Shown: positions 9,335-18,498 of the stretch, piece by piece
Layout of the letters: every line of letters starts with the position of its first letter
Position numbering within the stretch: the stretch's first letter is position 1
Assembly: GCF_006539725.1 (NCBI RefSeq)
Contig: NZ_BJNO01000004.1
Coordinates: forward strand, 186,001-250,000
From: Klebsiella terrigena
Lineage (GTDB): Bacteria > Pseudomonadota > Gammaproteobacteria > Enterobacterales > Enterobacteriaceae
Reading direction: 5' to 3'
Length of the DNA: 64,000 nt
Notes under the pieces: model-generated
Told to the model about the DNA's origin: nothing
Databases searched by the model: none
Seen by the model: only the letters and a program-made list of their open reading frames with translations
Translations under genes and position numbers: made by a program

Positions 9335-9412
9335 AAAAATGGCCAATATTTCTATTGGCCCGTCAAAGAGGAATTTCATCATTATTATTATCCCGAGATT
9401 CGCACCTCGGAT
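9333..9412 (-). ncRNA. chiX: ChiX (MicM/SroB) small regulatory RNA
   Basis: On the minus strand, about 80 nt end in GAAATTCCTCTTTGACGGG followed by a GGCCAATA/TATTGGCC hairpin and seven T. These match the E. coli ChiX target-pairing region and terminator, and the position between ybaP and ybaK is the same. ChiX is an Hfq-binding sRNA that silences chiP (chitoporin) and citA-type targets. The 5' hairpin here (CCGAG, loop, CTCGG) differs in sequence from E. coli but keeps the structure, followed by an A/T-rich Hfq-type stretch. The 5' end is estimated from the promoter. Confidence 0.9.
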
Positions 9413-9418
9413 CGTTCG

Positions 9419-9448
9419 ATTGTCGCTCAAAGTGACCATCACTGCCAA
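9419..9448 (-). promoter_or_regulatory. chiX promoter
   Basis: On the minus strand TTGGCA (9443-9448) and GACAAT (9419-9424) are separated by 18 bases, placing the start about seven bases downstream, just before the ChiX 5' hairpin. It fits a constitutive sigma-70 promoter; the assignment is from sequence only. Confidence 0.55.
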
Positions 9449-9535
9449 TACTATTGCGCAAGATGGTACTATTTTTTACACAATCATCAGGCGTATGCTT
9501 AACGTACATTAGATCGGTTGGTAAGAAGGATAGCG

Positions 9536-10015
9536 ATGACTCCCGCCGTTAAGTTACTCGAAAAAAACAAAATTGCTTTTACGATCCACAGCTACGATCA
9601 CGATCCCGGCGAAACCAATTTCGGCGACGAAGTGGTGCGCAAGCTCGGCCTGAACGCCGATCGGGTGTATAAAACGCTGCTGGTGGCGCTCAACGGGGAT
9701 ATGAAGCATCTGGCCGTCGCGGTCACCCCGGTTGCCGGTCAGCTGGATTTGAAAAAAGTGGCCAAAGCCCTGGGCGCGAAGAAAGTGGATATGGCCGACC
9801 CGATGGTGGCGCAGCGGGTAACCGGCTATCTGGTCGGCGGCATCAGCCCGCTTGGCCAAAAAAAACGCCTGCCGACGGTGATTGACGCCCCGGCGCAGGA
9901 GTTCGCCAGCGTGTATATCTCAGGCGGCAAACGCGGGCTGGATATCGAGCTGGCGGCCAGCGATCTGGCGAAAATCCTGGATGCGAAGTTCGCCGATATC
10001 GCCCGCCGCGATTAA
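9536..10015 (+). CDS. ybaK: YbaK, Cys-tRNA(Pro)/Cys-tRNA(Cys) deacylase
   Basis: This 159-residue trans-editing enzyme hydrolyses Cys mischarged on tRNA(Pro). It has the YbaK/ProX fold, with the conserved Lys in DRVYKTLLV and the segments [17 protein letters not shown] and [10 protein letters not shown]. Length matches E. coli YbaK exactly when the ATG at 9536 is used; an upstream in-frame start would add six unsupported residues. It follows chiX (opposite strand) and ends 68 bases before the convergent ushA stop. Confidence 0.94.
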   Translation: MTPAVKLLEKNKIAFTIHSYDHDPGETNFGDEVVRKLGLNADRVYKTLLVALNGDMKHLAVAVTPVAGQLDLKKVAKALGAKKVDMADPMVAQRVTGYLVGGISPLGQKKRLPTVIDAPAQEFASVYISGGKRGLDIELAASDLAKILDAKFADIARRD

Positions 10016-10083
10016 TCTTTCCAGCCACCTCGCGCTGCGCTTCGCCGGGCTGAACCCACGACCCGGCGAGCGACGCGGTCCCG

Positions 10084-11736
10084 TTACTGCCAGCTCACCT
10101 CGCCTTTCGGCTCAAACGCCGCCGCGTCCAGCGGGGAGTTCTTCTGGATATACTCCTTCAGCACTTCAGCGTCGATGAACCCGGTGTTGACGTAGCCTGG
10201 CTTAGCGTCGATGTGCGGATAGCCGTCGCCGCCGGTGCCGTTAAAGCTCAGGGTCGCCATGCGGTAGGTTTTCGTCGGATCGACCGGCTGGCCTTTGATT
10301 TTCAAATCATTCAGCTTGCCGTCTTTCACCACAAAGCTGACGTTGGCGAACTGCGGATAGGCCCCGGAATCGGGCTTCATCTGCGCCACGGCGGTGAGAT
10401 ACTCCGTCACCTCCTGGCCGTTCATATCGACATACACCAGCACGTTGCCGAACGGCTGCACCTTCATCACGTCTTTATAGGTAATATCCCCGGCTTCGAT
10501 GGAGTCGCGGATACCGCCGCCGCTCATCACCGCAAAATCGGCGCCGCTGCGCGCCATCTGCGCCGCCAGCAGAAGCTGTCCCATATTGGTCTGCACGAAG
10601 CGTACCTTGCTACGATCGCCCTCAAGATGGCCGTTGACGCTGCCGATTTTCACCTGCAGCTGCGCTTTGCCCTTATTCTGGAACGGCGTCAGCAGCGATA
10701 GCATCTGCGCGTTTTCCGGGATCTGCGGCGTATAGAGCACGCGTTCGCTCTGGCCGTTGTCGTAGGTCACCTTTTTCTTCAGGTTGACCGGGATCAGCTG
10801 ATAGTGCACCAGCTTCATTTCACCGTTGCGGAATTCAAAATCCGCGCGGCCCACGTATTTACCCCATTCGTGCGCCTGGACTATCCAGATACCGTTTTGC
10901 CTGTCCGGCGCGCACGGCGTACCGGGAACATAATCCACCTGCTTTTTATTCTCTGCCGCCATGCATACCGGATCCTGCGAATGGCCGCCGACAATCATCG
11001 CCAGCGCTCCGGCAGGGAGGCTGCGCGCCATCTCTACGTCGCCCGGGGCATTCGAACCGTGAGCACCGTTGTCATAATGGCCCATATGGGTCGTCGCCAG
11101 AATGACGTCCGGCTTTTCATTCTGCTGCAGCTCCTGAATCACCAGCTTCGCTTCTTCCGCCGGGTTGCGGAATTCAATATCGGTGAAGTACTCCGGGTTG
11201 CCAATTTTCGCCGTATCGTCCGTCGTCAGGCCAATCACCGCGATATTCAGCCCGCCGCGCTTAAACAGGGCCCAGGGCTTAAACAGGCGCTCACCGGTGC
11301 TTTTCTGGTAAATATTGGCCGACAGGAACGGGAATTTAGCCCACTTCTCCTGCTGGCGCAGCACGCTGAGCGGATTATCGAACTCGTGGTTGCCCACCGC
11401 CATGGCGTCGTAGCCCACCAGGTTCATGCCGCGAAAGTCAGGCTCCGCATCCTGTAAATCAGACTCCGGAACCCCGGTATTAATATCGCCGCCGGACAGC
11501 AGCAGCACGCTGCCACCCTCGGCGGCAACCTCTTTGCGAATACCGTCCACCAGCGTTTTTTGCGCCGACAGACCGTATTCACCGTAATCGCTACGCCAGA
11601 AATGTCCGTGGTGATCGTTGGTATGCAGGATGGTAATTTTATAGGTTTTATCCTGCTCATAGGCCTGCGCTGACAGGCTTCCCAGCGATAGCGCCGCCAA
11701 TAACGCCAGCGCCACGCCCTGTTTCACAAATTGCAT
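10084..11736 (-). CDS. ushA: UshA, periplasmic UDP-sugar hydrolase / 5'-nucleotidase
   Basis: This 550-residue secreted enzyme has a signal peptide (MQFVKQGVALALLAALSLGS, cleavage near LSAQA-YEQDK). The N-terminal metallophosphatase domain shows ILHTNDHHGHFW, GGDINTG, GNHEFDNP and THMGHYDNGAHG. The C-terminal nucleotide-binding domain carries NMGQLLLAAQM and the substrate-stacking region GTGGDGYPHI. It hydrolyses UDP-glucose and nucleotides in the periplasm for scavenging. It is divergent from fsr and convergent with ybaK. Length matches E. coli UshA. Confidence 0.96.
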   Translation of the reverse strand: MQFVKQGVALALLAALSLGSLSAQAYEQDKTYKITILHTNDHHGHFWRSDYGEYGLSAQKTLVDGIRKEVAAEGGSVLLLSGGDINTGVPESDLQDAEPDFRGMNLVGYDAMAVGNHEFDNPLSVLRQQEKWAKFPFLSANIYQKSTGERLFKPWALFKRGGLNIAVIGLTTDDTAKIGNPEYFTDIEFRNPAEEAKLVIQELQQNEKPDVILATTHMGHYDNGAHGSNAPGDVEMARSLPAGALAMIVGGHSQDPVCMAAENKKQVDYVPGTPCAPDRQNGIWIVQAHEWGKYVGRADFEFRNGEMKLVHYQLIPVNLKKKVTYDNGQSERVLYTPQIPENAQMLSLLTPFQNKGKAQLQVKIGSVNGHLEGDRSKVRFVQTNMGQLLLAAQMARSGADFAVMSGGGIRDSIEAGDITYKDVMKVQPFGNVLVYVDMNGQEVTEYLTAVAQMKPDSGAYPQFANVSFVVKDGKLNDLKIKGQPVDPTKTYRMATLSFNGTGGDGYPHIDAKPGYVNTGFIDAEVLKEYIQKNSPLDAAAFEPKGEVSWQ

Positions 11737-11899
11737 CTTTCACTCCCTGATTTAATAACAAGTGCCGAAAGTATAGCGAGTTAAGCCATTAGACAAATAG
11801 GTTTTCAGAATTGCGGCTTCCTTCAAACCTTAGGCGCGGGTATGTTAGTCAGATAATAATTCCACCTGCATCCTCTCATAAGAACCTTTAAGCGAATCT

Positions 11900-13120
11900 A
11901 TGGCAATGAATCAGACTGCTCAACCCTTACCCGGCTCCGCTGCGCCGCCGCAAAAAGCACGCACCTCGTTTCGCATTCTGGGGGCCATCAGCCTTTCCCA
12001 CCTGCTGAACGATATGATCCAGTCGCTGATCCTCGCGATCTACCCGCTGCTACAGTCGGAGTTTTCCCTCTCCTTTGTGCAGATCGGCATGATCACGCTC
12101 ACCTTCCAGCTCGCATCTTCGCTCCTGCAGCCGGTGGTGGGCTATATAACCGATAAGCACCCGATGCCGTGGTCGCTGCCCGTTGGCATGTGCTTTACCC
12201 TCTGCGGGCTGGTGCTGCTGGCGCTGGCGGGAAGCTTTGGTACGGTGCTGCTGGCCGCCGCGCTGGTCGGTACCGGCTCCTCGGTCTTCCATCCGGAATC
12301 TTCTCGCGTGGCGCGCATGGCCTCCGGCGGACGCCACGGCCTGGCGCAGTCGCTGTTCCAGGTTGGCGGAAACTTTGGCAGCTCGCTGGGCCCGCTGCTG
12401 GCGGCGGTGATCATTGCCCCTTACGGCAAAGGCAACGTTGCCTGGTTCGTGCTGGCCGCGCTGCTGGCTATCGTTGTGCTGTCGCAAATCAGCCGCTGGT
12501 ACGCCGCGCAGCATCGGATGAACAAAGGTAAACCTAAGGCCGTCATCGCTAATCCGCTGCCCAAAAATAAAGTTATTCTGGCGGTAAGCATCCTGCTGAT
12601 GCTTATTTTCTCGAAATACTTCTATATGGCGAGTATTAGTAGCTATTACACCTTTTATCTGATGGATAAGTTTGGCTTATCGATCCAAAACGCGCAGATT
12701 CACCTGTTTATCTTCCTGTTCGCGGTTGCCGCAGGAACGGTGATTGGCGGGCCTGTCGGCGATAAAATTGGGCGGAAATACGTTATTTGGGGTTCTATCC
12801 TCGGCGTAGCGCCGTTTACCCTTATTTTACCCTATGCCACCCTCGAGTGGACGGGGATTTTGACCATGATAATTGGTTTTATCCTCGCATCGGCGTTTTC
12901 TGCCATTCTGGTTTACGCCCAGGAGCTATTACCGGGCCGAATTGGCATGGTTTCCGGCCTGTTCTTCGGCTTTGCATTCGGCATGGGCGGCCTGGGAGCC
13001 GCGGTGCTGGGGCTGTTAGCCGATCACACCAGTATCGAGCTGGTCTATAAAATCTGCGCTTTCCTGCCTCTGCTCGGCATATTGACGATATTCCTCCCTA
13101 ACAATCATCAAAAAGCGTGA
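11900..13120 (+). CDS. fsr: Fsr, fosmidomycin resistance efflux protein (MFS)
   Basis: This 406-residue MFS transporter of 12 predicted membrane helices has the same length as E. coli Fsr. Typical segments include SHLLNDMIQSLILAIYPLLQ in helix 1, GTGSSVFHPESSRVARMASG, and the loop GGPVGDKIGRKYVIWG. It confers fosmidomycin resistance when overexpressed in E. coli; its natural substrate is unknown. The gene is monocistronic, divergent from ushA, and followed by a strong hairpin at 13125-13155. Confidence 0.95.
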   Translation: MAMNQTAQPLPGSAAPPQKARTSFRILGAISLSHLLNDMIQSLILAIYPLLQSEFSLSFVQIGMITLTFQLASSLLQPVVGYITDKHPMPWSLPVGMCFTLCGLVLLALAGSFGTVLLAAALVGTGSSVFHPESSRVARMASGGRHGLAQSLFQVGGNFGSSLGPLLAAVIIAPYGKGNVAWFVLAALLAIVVLSQISRWYAAQHRMNKGKPKAVIANPLPKNKVILAVSILLMLIFSKYFYMASISSYYTFYLMDKFGLSIQNAQIHLFIFLFAVAAGTVIGGPVGDKIGRKYVIWGSILGVAPFTLILPYATLEWTGILTMIIGFILASAFSAILVYAQELLPGRIGMVSGLFFGFAFGMGGLGAAVLGLLADHTSIELVYKICAFLPLLGILTIFLPNNHQKA

Positions 13121-13124
13121 TTAT

Positions 13125-13155
13125 ACGGCAGTCAAAGTGAAACTTTGGCTGCCGT
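13125..13155 (+). terminator. hairpin after fsr, likely terminator
   Basis: ACGGCAGTCAAAGT (13125-13138) pairs with ACTTTGGCTGCCGT (13142-13155) over 14 positions with one wobble and a GAA loop. It starts five bases after the fsr stop. The downstream T content is low, so termination may be partial. Confidence 0.55.
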
Positions 13156-13323
13156 CATCCCTTACCCCATCAGGATCGCCCCAGCATTACCTGCCCCTGT
13201 TTTCCGATCTGTGCTTTTTTGCGGGCTAATTCCAGTTTTCTGCATAATTCAATAATTATTCATAAACAAAACGGCTAAAAGTGTCATAAACTATTAATCG
13301 GTTTTTAGGTTTATGCACCCTAT

Positions 13324-13393
13324 CATTCGAGTTGCATCAGGGCCGCGAGCAGGATGAACGCGCGAAGCTAACGCCGATGCAGCCTGAAGGATG
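13324..13393. repeat. imperfect inverted repeat in the fsr-ybaL intergenic region
   Basis: About 70 bases begin CATTCGAGTTGCATC and end GATGCAGCCTGAAGGATG; these ends are imperfect inverted repeats of each other. The layout resembles the dispersed intergenic palindromic elements of enterobacteria that begin ATTCGAGTTGCA. Only one copy was noticed in the window. The rest of the 323-base gap holds AT-rich sequence and presumably the ybaL promoter. Confidence 0.45.
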
Positions 13394-13443
13394 AGGTGCT
13401 TAATACCGAAAATGGATTGGCTCACCACATGCAAGGAGACGGA

Positions 13444-15120
13444 ATGCACCACGCAACACCGCTTATCACCACCATTGTCGGCGGGCTGGTCCTCGCTTTT
13501 ATTTTTGGCATGATCGCCAATAAGCTACGTATTTCTCCACTGGTGGGCTACCTGTTAGCGGGCGTACTCTCCGGCCCTTTTACCCCGGGTTTTGTTGCTG
13601 ATACCAAGCTGGCGCCAGAGCTGGCCGAGCTTGGGGTCATTTTGCTGATGTTCGGCGTCGGTCTGCATTTCTCTTTAAAAGATTTAATGGCGGTAAAGTC
13701 GATAGCCATCCCCGGCGCGATTGCCCAGATAGGCGTGGCAACGCTGCTAGGTATGGCGCTTTCAGCAATGCTGGGCTGGTCGCTGATGACCGGTATCGTT
13801 TTTGGCCTGTGTCTTTCTACCGCCAGTACCGTGGTGCTGCTGCGCGCGTTGGAAGAACGCCAGCTTATTGATAGCCAGCGAGGGCAAATCGCCATCGGCT
13901 GGCTCATCGTCGAAGATTTAGTGATGGTGCTGACGCTGGTCCTGCTGCCCGCCGTCGCCGGAATGACGGAAAAAGGCGACGTCGGCCTGGCGTCGCTGGC
14001 CGTGGATATGGGCATCACTATCGGCAAAGTCGTCGCCTTTATCGCCATTATGATGCTGGTTGGCCGCCGCCTGGTGCCGTGGATTTTATCGCGCAGCGCC
14101 GCAACCGGCTCGCGCGAACTGTTTACGCTTTCGGTGCTGGCGCTGGCGCTCGGAATTGCCTTCGGCGCGGTTGAACTGTTTGACGTCTCCTTTGCCCTCG
14201 GCGCCTTTTTCGCCGGCATGGTGCTCAACGAATCCGAGCTCAGCCACCGCGCCGCCCACGATACGCTGCCGCTTCGCGACGCGTTCGCGGTGCTGTTCTT
14301 TGTTTCCGTCGGCATGCTGTTCGACCCGATGATCCTGCTGGAGCAGCCGCTGGCGGTGCTGGCAACGCTGGCGATTATCATCTTCGGTAAATCGCTGGTG
14401 GCCTACTTCCTCGTGCGGATGTTCGGCCACTCTACGCGCACCGCGCTGACCATCGCCGCCAGCCTGGCGCAAATCGGCGAGTTCGCCTTTATCCTCGCCG
14501 GGCTCGGCATGGCGCTGGATCTGCTGCCGCAGGCCGGGCAGAACCTGGTGCTTGCCGGGGCGATTATCTCCATTATGCTCAACCCGGTGCTGTTCGCGCT
14601 GCTGGAGAAATACCTCGTTAAAACCGAAACCCTCGACGAGCAAACCCTCGAAGAGGTGCTGGAAGAAGAGAAGCAAATTCCGGTCGATATCTGCAATCAC
14701 GCGCTGCTGGTCGGCTTTGGCCGCGTCGGCAGCCTGCTCGGCGAGAAGCTGATGGCGCAGGGTATTCCGCTGGTGGTTATCGAAACGTCACGCACCCGCG
14801 TGGACGAGCTGCGCGAACGCGGCATCCGCGCGGTGCTGGGCAATGCGGCAAACGAAGAGATTATGAATCTGGCGCATCTGGACTGCGCCCGCTGGCTGCT
14901 TCTGACCATCCCTAACGGCTACGAGGCGGGAGAAATCGTAGCCTCTGCGCGCGAGAAGTGCCCGAACATCGAGATTATCGCCCGCGCGCACTATGATGAC
15001 GAAGTGGACTATATTGTCGAACGCGGCGCGAACCAGGTGGTCATGGGCGAGCGCGAAATCGCCCGCGCCATGCTGCTGCTGCTGGAAACGCCGCCGGCGG
15101 GTGAAGTGGTCACCGGCTAG
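13444..15120 (+). CDS. ybaL: YbaL, KefB/KefC-type cation:proton antiporter with RCK domain
   Basis: This 558-residue protein (same length as E. coli YbaL) has about 12 hydrophobic segments of the CPA2 exchanger fold up to residue about 400, including the GVILLMFGVGLHFSLKDLM block. A cytosolic RCK_N/TrkA-N domain follows (HALLVGFGRVGSLLGEKLM with the Rossmann GxGxxG). It resembles Kef K+ efflux systems, but its ion and ligand are not established. I chose the ATG at 13444, preceded by AGGAGAC, over an upstream in-frame start. The end is convergent with gsk. Confidence 0.94.
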   Translation: MHHATPLITTIVGGLVLAFIFGMIANKLRISPLVGYLLAGVLSGPFTPGFVADTKLAPELAELGVILLMFGVGLHFSLKDLMAVKSIAIPGAIAQIGVATLLGMALSAMLGWSLMTGIVFGLCLSTASTVVLLRALEERQLIDSQRGQIAIGWLIVEDLVMVLTLVLLPAVAGMTEKGDVGLASLAVDMGITIGKVVAFIAIMMLVGRRLVPWILSRSAATGSRELFTLSVLALALGIAFGAVELFDVSFALGAFFAGMVLNESELSHRAAHDTLPLRDAFAVLFFVSVGMLFDPMILLEQPLAVLATLAIIIFGKSLVAYFLVRMFGHSTRTALTIAASLAQIGEFAFILAGLGMALDLLPQAGQNLVLAGAIISIMLNPVLFALLEKYLVKTETLDEQTLEEVLEEEKQIPVDICNHALLVGFGRVGSLLGEKLMAQGIPLVVIETSRTRVDELRERGIRAVLGNAANEEIMNLAHLDCARWLLLTIPNGYEAGEIVASAREKCPNIEIIARAHYDDEVDYIVERGANQVVMGEREIARAMLLLLETPPAGEVVTG

Positions 15121-15126
15121 GCTCTG

Positions 15127-15199
15127 ACGCCCTCTCGCCTCGGCTGAGGGCGTGAACCTGTCCCGTCTAACGGTTTCCCTCCCCTGCGGCGAGGGAAAC
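15127..15199. terminator. two tandem hairpins between convergent ybaL and gsk
   Basis: ACGCCCTC/GAGGGCGT (15127-15153) and GTTTCCCTC/GAGGGAAAC (15173-15199) form two separate stems in the 83-base convergent gap. No long T-run follows either stem. They probably serve as bidirectional transcription ends. Confidence 0.45.
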
Positions 15200-15203
15200 G
15201 CGC

Positions 15204-16508
15204 TTAACGCTCCCAGTACGCCTCCTCGAGGCTGTCTTCCCGCTCCGGCAGCCCGCGGGTTAAACGCGGCGAGTGCTGATTCAATACCTGATAGCTCACG
15301 CGGTTCGCGTATTTGCACACCTGCGCCAGGGATGAGTAGGTCAGCCACTTGCACTTGTGCTTGCTGGAGTTGGGGACATTATTGCGGTGGTAGTTGTTGG
15401 CCGTGATATCGTGCAGCAGTGCCGCCAGCGCGCCGTCGCCGGCACCGTTGGTATTCATGATTTTCTCAGGCCCGCCCATGTACGGGGCGATGTGGGAGTA
15501 AATACGCAGCGGGTTTTGACAATCCTGATGACGCATCGCGCGGCTGAACTCGTACTGATTAAACTCGGCGATGGCCCCCGGCAGCAGCGGGTGCTGGGTT
15601 TTGCGTTTCGCCTCGTCTTCGGTGAAGCTGGCCATATACAGGCCCGCAGGCCCGGCGGTGCATAGCACCAGATCAACCCACTCCAGCGCCTTATCTGAGG
15701 CCAGCAGCGGATCGGCAAGCCCGGTCAGCGCCTCGGCCTCTTCTTCGTTCATCGCCAGAATCGAGACATTTTCCTTCAGGAAGTCCTGCCACCACTGCGG
15801 GTTGTCGGCAATGACGTATTTGGTGCCCAGCGTCAGCACCACCGGCACGTCGTGTTTTTTCGCATACTCAATCGCTTTCATCGTGGCGTCCGGCATCGGT
15901 TCGCCGGGCTTGCAGCGCACCAGATAAGAGGTCAGGACCAGCGCTGAAGCGCCGGCAATCACCGCTTCCGGGATACTTTCCGGGCGCAGCTTATTCATGT
16001 GCCCTGGGCTGATGGCGAAGGTGCGCTCGCCGGAGTCGCCGATCAGGGTGAAGCAGCGGCCGATCGCCCCGTCCACGCCCTGAAGATAGTTAAGATCGGT
16101 GCGGCTGGAGGTATTACAAAGATAGCGATAGGCGTAGCCGCCGATGTCGATATTGCTGCACATCACGCCAAGCAGCACCGAGCGATCGTCCGCCAGCACC
16201 GAATAGTTGTGCATGGTATTGCCGATGGTGCCACCGGCAAACTGGTGGGTGATAAGATCGTTATGCAGCAGATCCTGATAAAGCGCCTCGGCGATATCAT
16301 CTTCAATCACCAGCGAATGTCCGGCGCTCAGGCCGTAGCGCTCGATAAACGCCTCATCCACTTTCGCTTCGATATCTACCAGCGTCTGGTCAATGCCGAC
16401 CACCCAGGAGATAGCGGATTCATTTTCCGGCTGAATTTGCTGCAGCAGCGGATCGCGGGCGTTGACGGGAAAGTAGTGTTTAGATTTGCGTTTACCGGGA
16501 AATTTCAT
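15204..16508 (-). CDS. gsk: Gsk, inosine-guanosine kinase
   Basis: This 434-residue ribokinase-family (PfkB-type) enzyme has the same length as E. coli Gsk. It phosphorylates guanosine and inosine to GMP and IMP in purine salvage. Visible are the GGTIGNTMHNYSVLAD sugar-binding region, SPGHMNKLRPESIPE, and the catalytic PfkB signature with the general base Asp in MNTNGAGDGALAALLHD. In E. coli the esterase gene aes lies between hemH and gsk; here only 63 bases separate them and aes is absent. Confidence 0.96.
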   Translation of the reverse strand: MKFPGKRKSKHYFPVNARDPLLQQIQPENESAISWVVGIDQTLVDIEAKVDEAFIERYGLSAGHSLVIEDDIAEALYQDLLHNDLITHQFAGGTIGNTMHNYSVLADDRSVLLGVMCSNIDIGGYAYRYLCNTSSRTDLNYLQGVDGAIGRCFTLIGDSGERTFAISPGHMNKLRPESIPEAVIAGASALVLTSYLVRCKPGEPMPDATMKAIEYAKKHDVPVVLTLGTKYVIADNPQWWQDFLKENVSILAMNEEEAEALTGLADPLLASDKALEWVDLVLCTAGPAGLYMASFTEDEAKRKTQHPLLPGAIAEFNQYEFSRAMRHQDCQNPLRIYSHIAPYMGGPEKIMNTNGAGDGALAALLHDITANNYHRNNVPNSSKHKCKWLTYSSLAQVCKYANRVSYQVLNQHSPRLTRGLPEREDSLEEAYWER

Positions 16509-16571
16509 AGTGGTGGTTTAGTGGCAGTGGACAGGCGGGGAATAGTAGCATATTCCCCGCGCCGCACGCGA

Positions 16572-17534
16572 TTAGCGATACGCTGCCGTCAGGTTAACCA
16601 TCATTTCAATATGCGCCGCGTCGGCGTTGAGTGCGGGAATATATTCATATTTCTGTCCGCCGGCCTCGAGGAAGAACTCGCGGTTCTGCACGGCAATCTC
16701 TTCCAGCGTCTCCAGACAGTCGGCGGAAAATCCAGGACAGATAACCTGGACGTGCTTCACGCCCTGCTCGCCCAGCATTTTCAGCGTCTCGTCGGTATAC
16801 GGAGTCAGCCACGGCTCGCGGCCAAAGCGCGACTGGTAGGTCATCATCACCCGGTCGGGCGAGAGATCCAGCGCGGAGACCAGCTCACGGGTGGTGTCGC
16901 GGCAGCGCTGCGGGTAGACATCCCCTTCGCTAGCGTAGCGCTGCGGAATACCGTGATAGGAGAGCAGCAGCACGTCCGGCTCGCCGTGTTCGGCAAACGA
17001 AGTGCGAACGCTGGCGGCGAGCGCCGCAATATAGTCCGCGTCGTCGGCGTAATCACGGATAAAGGAGACGCCCGGGATCGCCCGCTTTTTGCCGAGGATC
17101 CGCGCCAGCTCGTCCCATACCGCCGCCACGGTGGAACAGGAGTACTGGGGATAGAGCGGCAGCACCACGATATGGTCAACGCCCTGGGCCAGCAGCTCAT
17201 CCACCGCGCTTTCCAGCGAGGGGGAACCGTAGCTCATCCCCAGCGCCACCGGCGTCTCCGGCAGTCGGGCGGCCAGCGCCTGCTGCTGCTGACGGCTGTA
17301 GACCATCAGCGGCGAGCCCTCTTCCATCCAGACCGACTGGTAAAGCTTCGCCACCCTCGGGGAGCGCAGAGGGAGGATCGCACCGCGCAGCAGCGGCCAC
17401 CACAGCAGACGAGGCGTATCAACGACCCGTTTGTCGCTCAGAAATTGTCGCAGATAGCGCTTCACCGCGTCGGGCGTGGGCGCATCGGGAGTGCCTAAAT
17501 TGGCCAGCAAGATACCTGTTTTCGTCTGATGCAT
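16572..17534 (-). CDS. hemH: HemH, ferrochelatase
   Basis: This 320-residue enzyme inserts Fe(II) into protoporphyrin IX as the last step of heme synthesis. The N-terminus [20 protein letters not shown] and the conserved segments [10 protein letters not shown] (with the metal-site His) and [15 protein letters not shown] (with the conserved Glu) are present. Length equals E. coli HemH. It lies downstream of adk, from which it is separated by a terminator-like hairpin. Confidence 0.97.
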   Translation of the reverse strand: MHQTKTGILLANLGTPDAPTPDAVKRYLRQFLSDKRVVDTPRLLWWPLLRGAILPLRSPRVAKLYQSVWMEEGSPLMVYSRQQQQALAARLPETPVALGMSYGSPSLESAVDELLAQGVDHIVVLPLYPQYSCSTVAAVWDELARILGKKRAIPGVSFIRDYADDADYIAALAASVRTSFAEHGEPDVLLLSYHGIPQRYASEGDVYPQRCRDTTRELVSALDLSPDRVMMTYQSRFGREPWLTPYTDETLKMLGEQGVKHVQVICPGFSADCLETLEEIAVQNREFFLEAGGQKYEYIPALNADAAHIEMMVNLTAAYR

Positions 17535-17623
17535 TACCGCCTCTTAACCATTTGAATCGCAGCCAATTGTAGCTGAAATGGCGCTAAACGGAACCAATCA
17601 TAGAAAAAGGTAGAATGAGAGGT

Positions 17624-17653
17624 GTTCTCACCCCGTAATGACGGGATGAGAAC
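17624..17653 (-). terminator. terminator-like hairpin after adk
   Basis: GTTCTCACCCCGT (17624-17636) pairs with ACGGGATGAGAAC (17641-17653), nearly perfectly. It sits eight bases past the adk stop on the minus strand, followed by a T-containing tract. It may also separate hemH from adk. Confidence 0.6.
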
Positions 17654-17661
17654 GCACGGGA

Positions 17662-18339
<678 letters not shown>

Positions 18340-18457
18340 TCAAAAACGCTAAACCATACCACCAGAACGCAGATGGCTCAAGGAAGGCAGAGCGGCTGAA
18401 ACGGTTAATGGTCAGTTTATTTTGGCTGAAGAGGGTATTTCAGAAGGTTTGAGGCAG

Positions 18458-18486
18458 ATACCCTCCCCCGTTTCGGGAGAGGGTAT
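18458..18486 (-). terminator. hairpin after htpG
   Basis: ATACCCTCCCCCG pairs with CGGGAGAGGGTAT around a short loop, 12 bases beyond the htpG stop on the minus strand. The stem is long and GC-rich but lacks a T-run, so it is a probable but not certain terminator. Confidence 0.5.
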
Positions 18487-18498
18487 TGAGGGCAGGAG

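Noticed and set aside
9341..9360. hairpin first taken as the ybaP terminator
   Set aside because: The T-run lies on the minus-strand side, and the adjoining sequence is ChiX; the hairpin is the sRNA's terminator.
15999..17498. 499-codon frame running across gsk and hemH on the opposite strand
   Set aside because: It spans two well-supported genes and their gap in antisense and shows no recognisable protein features.
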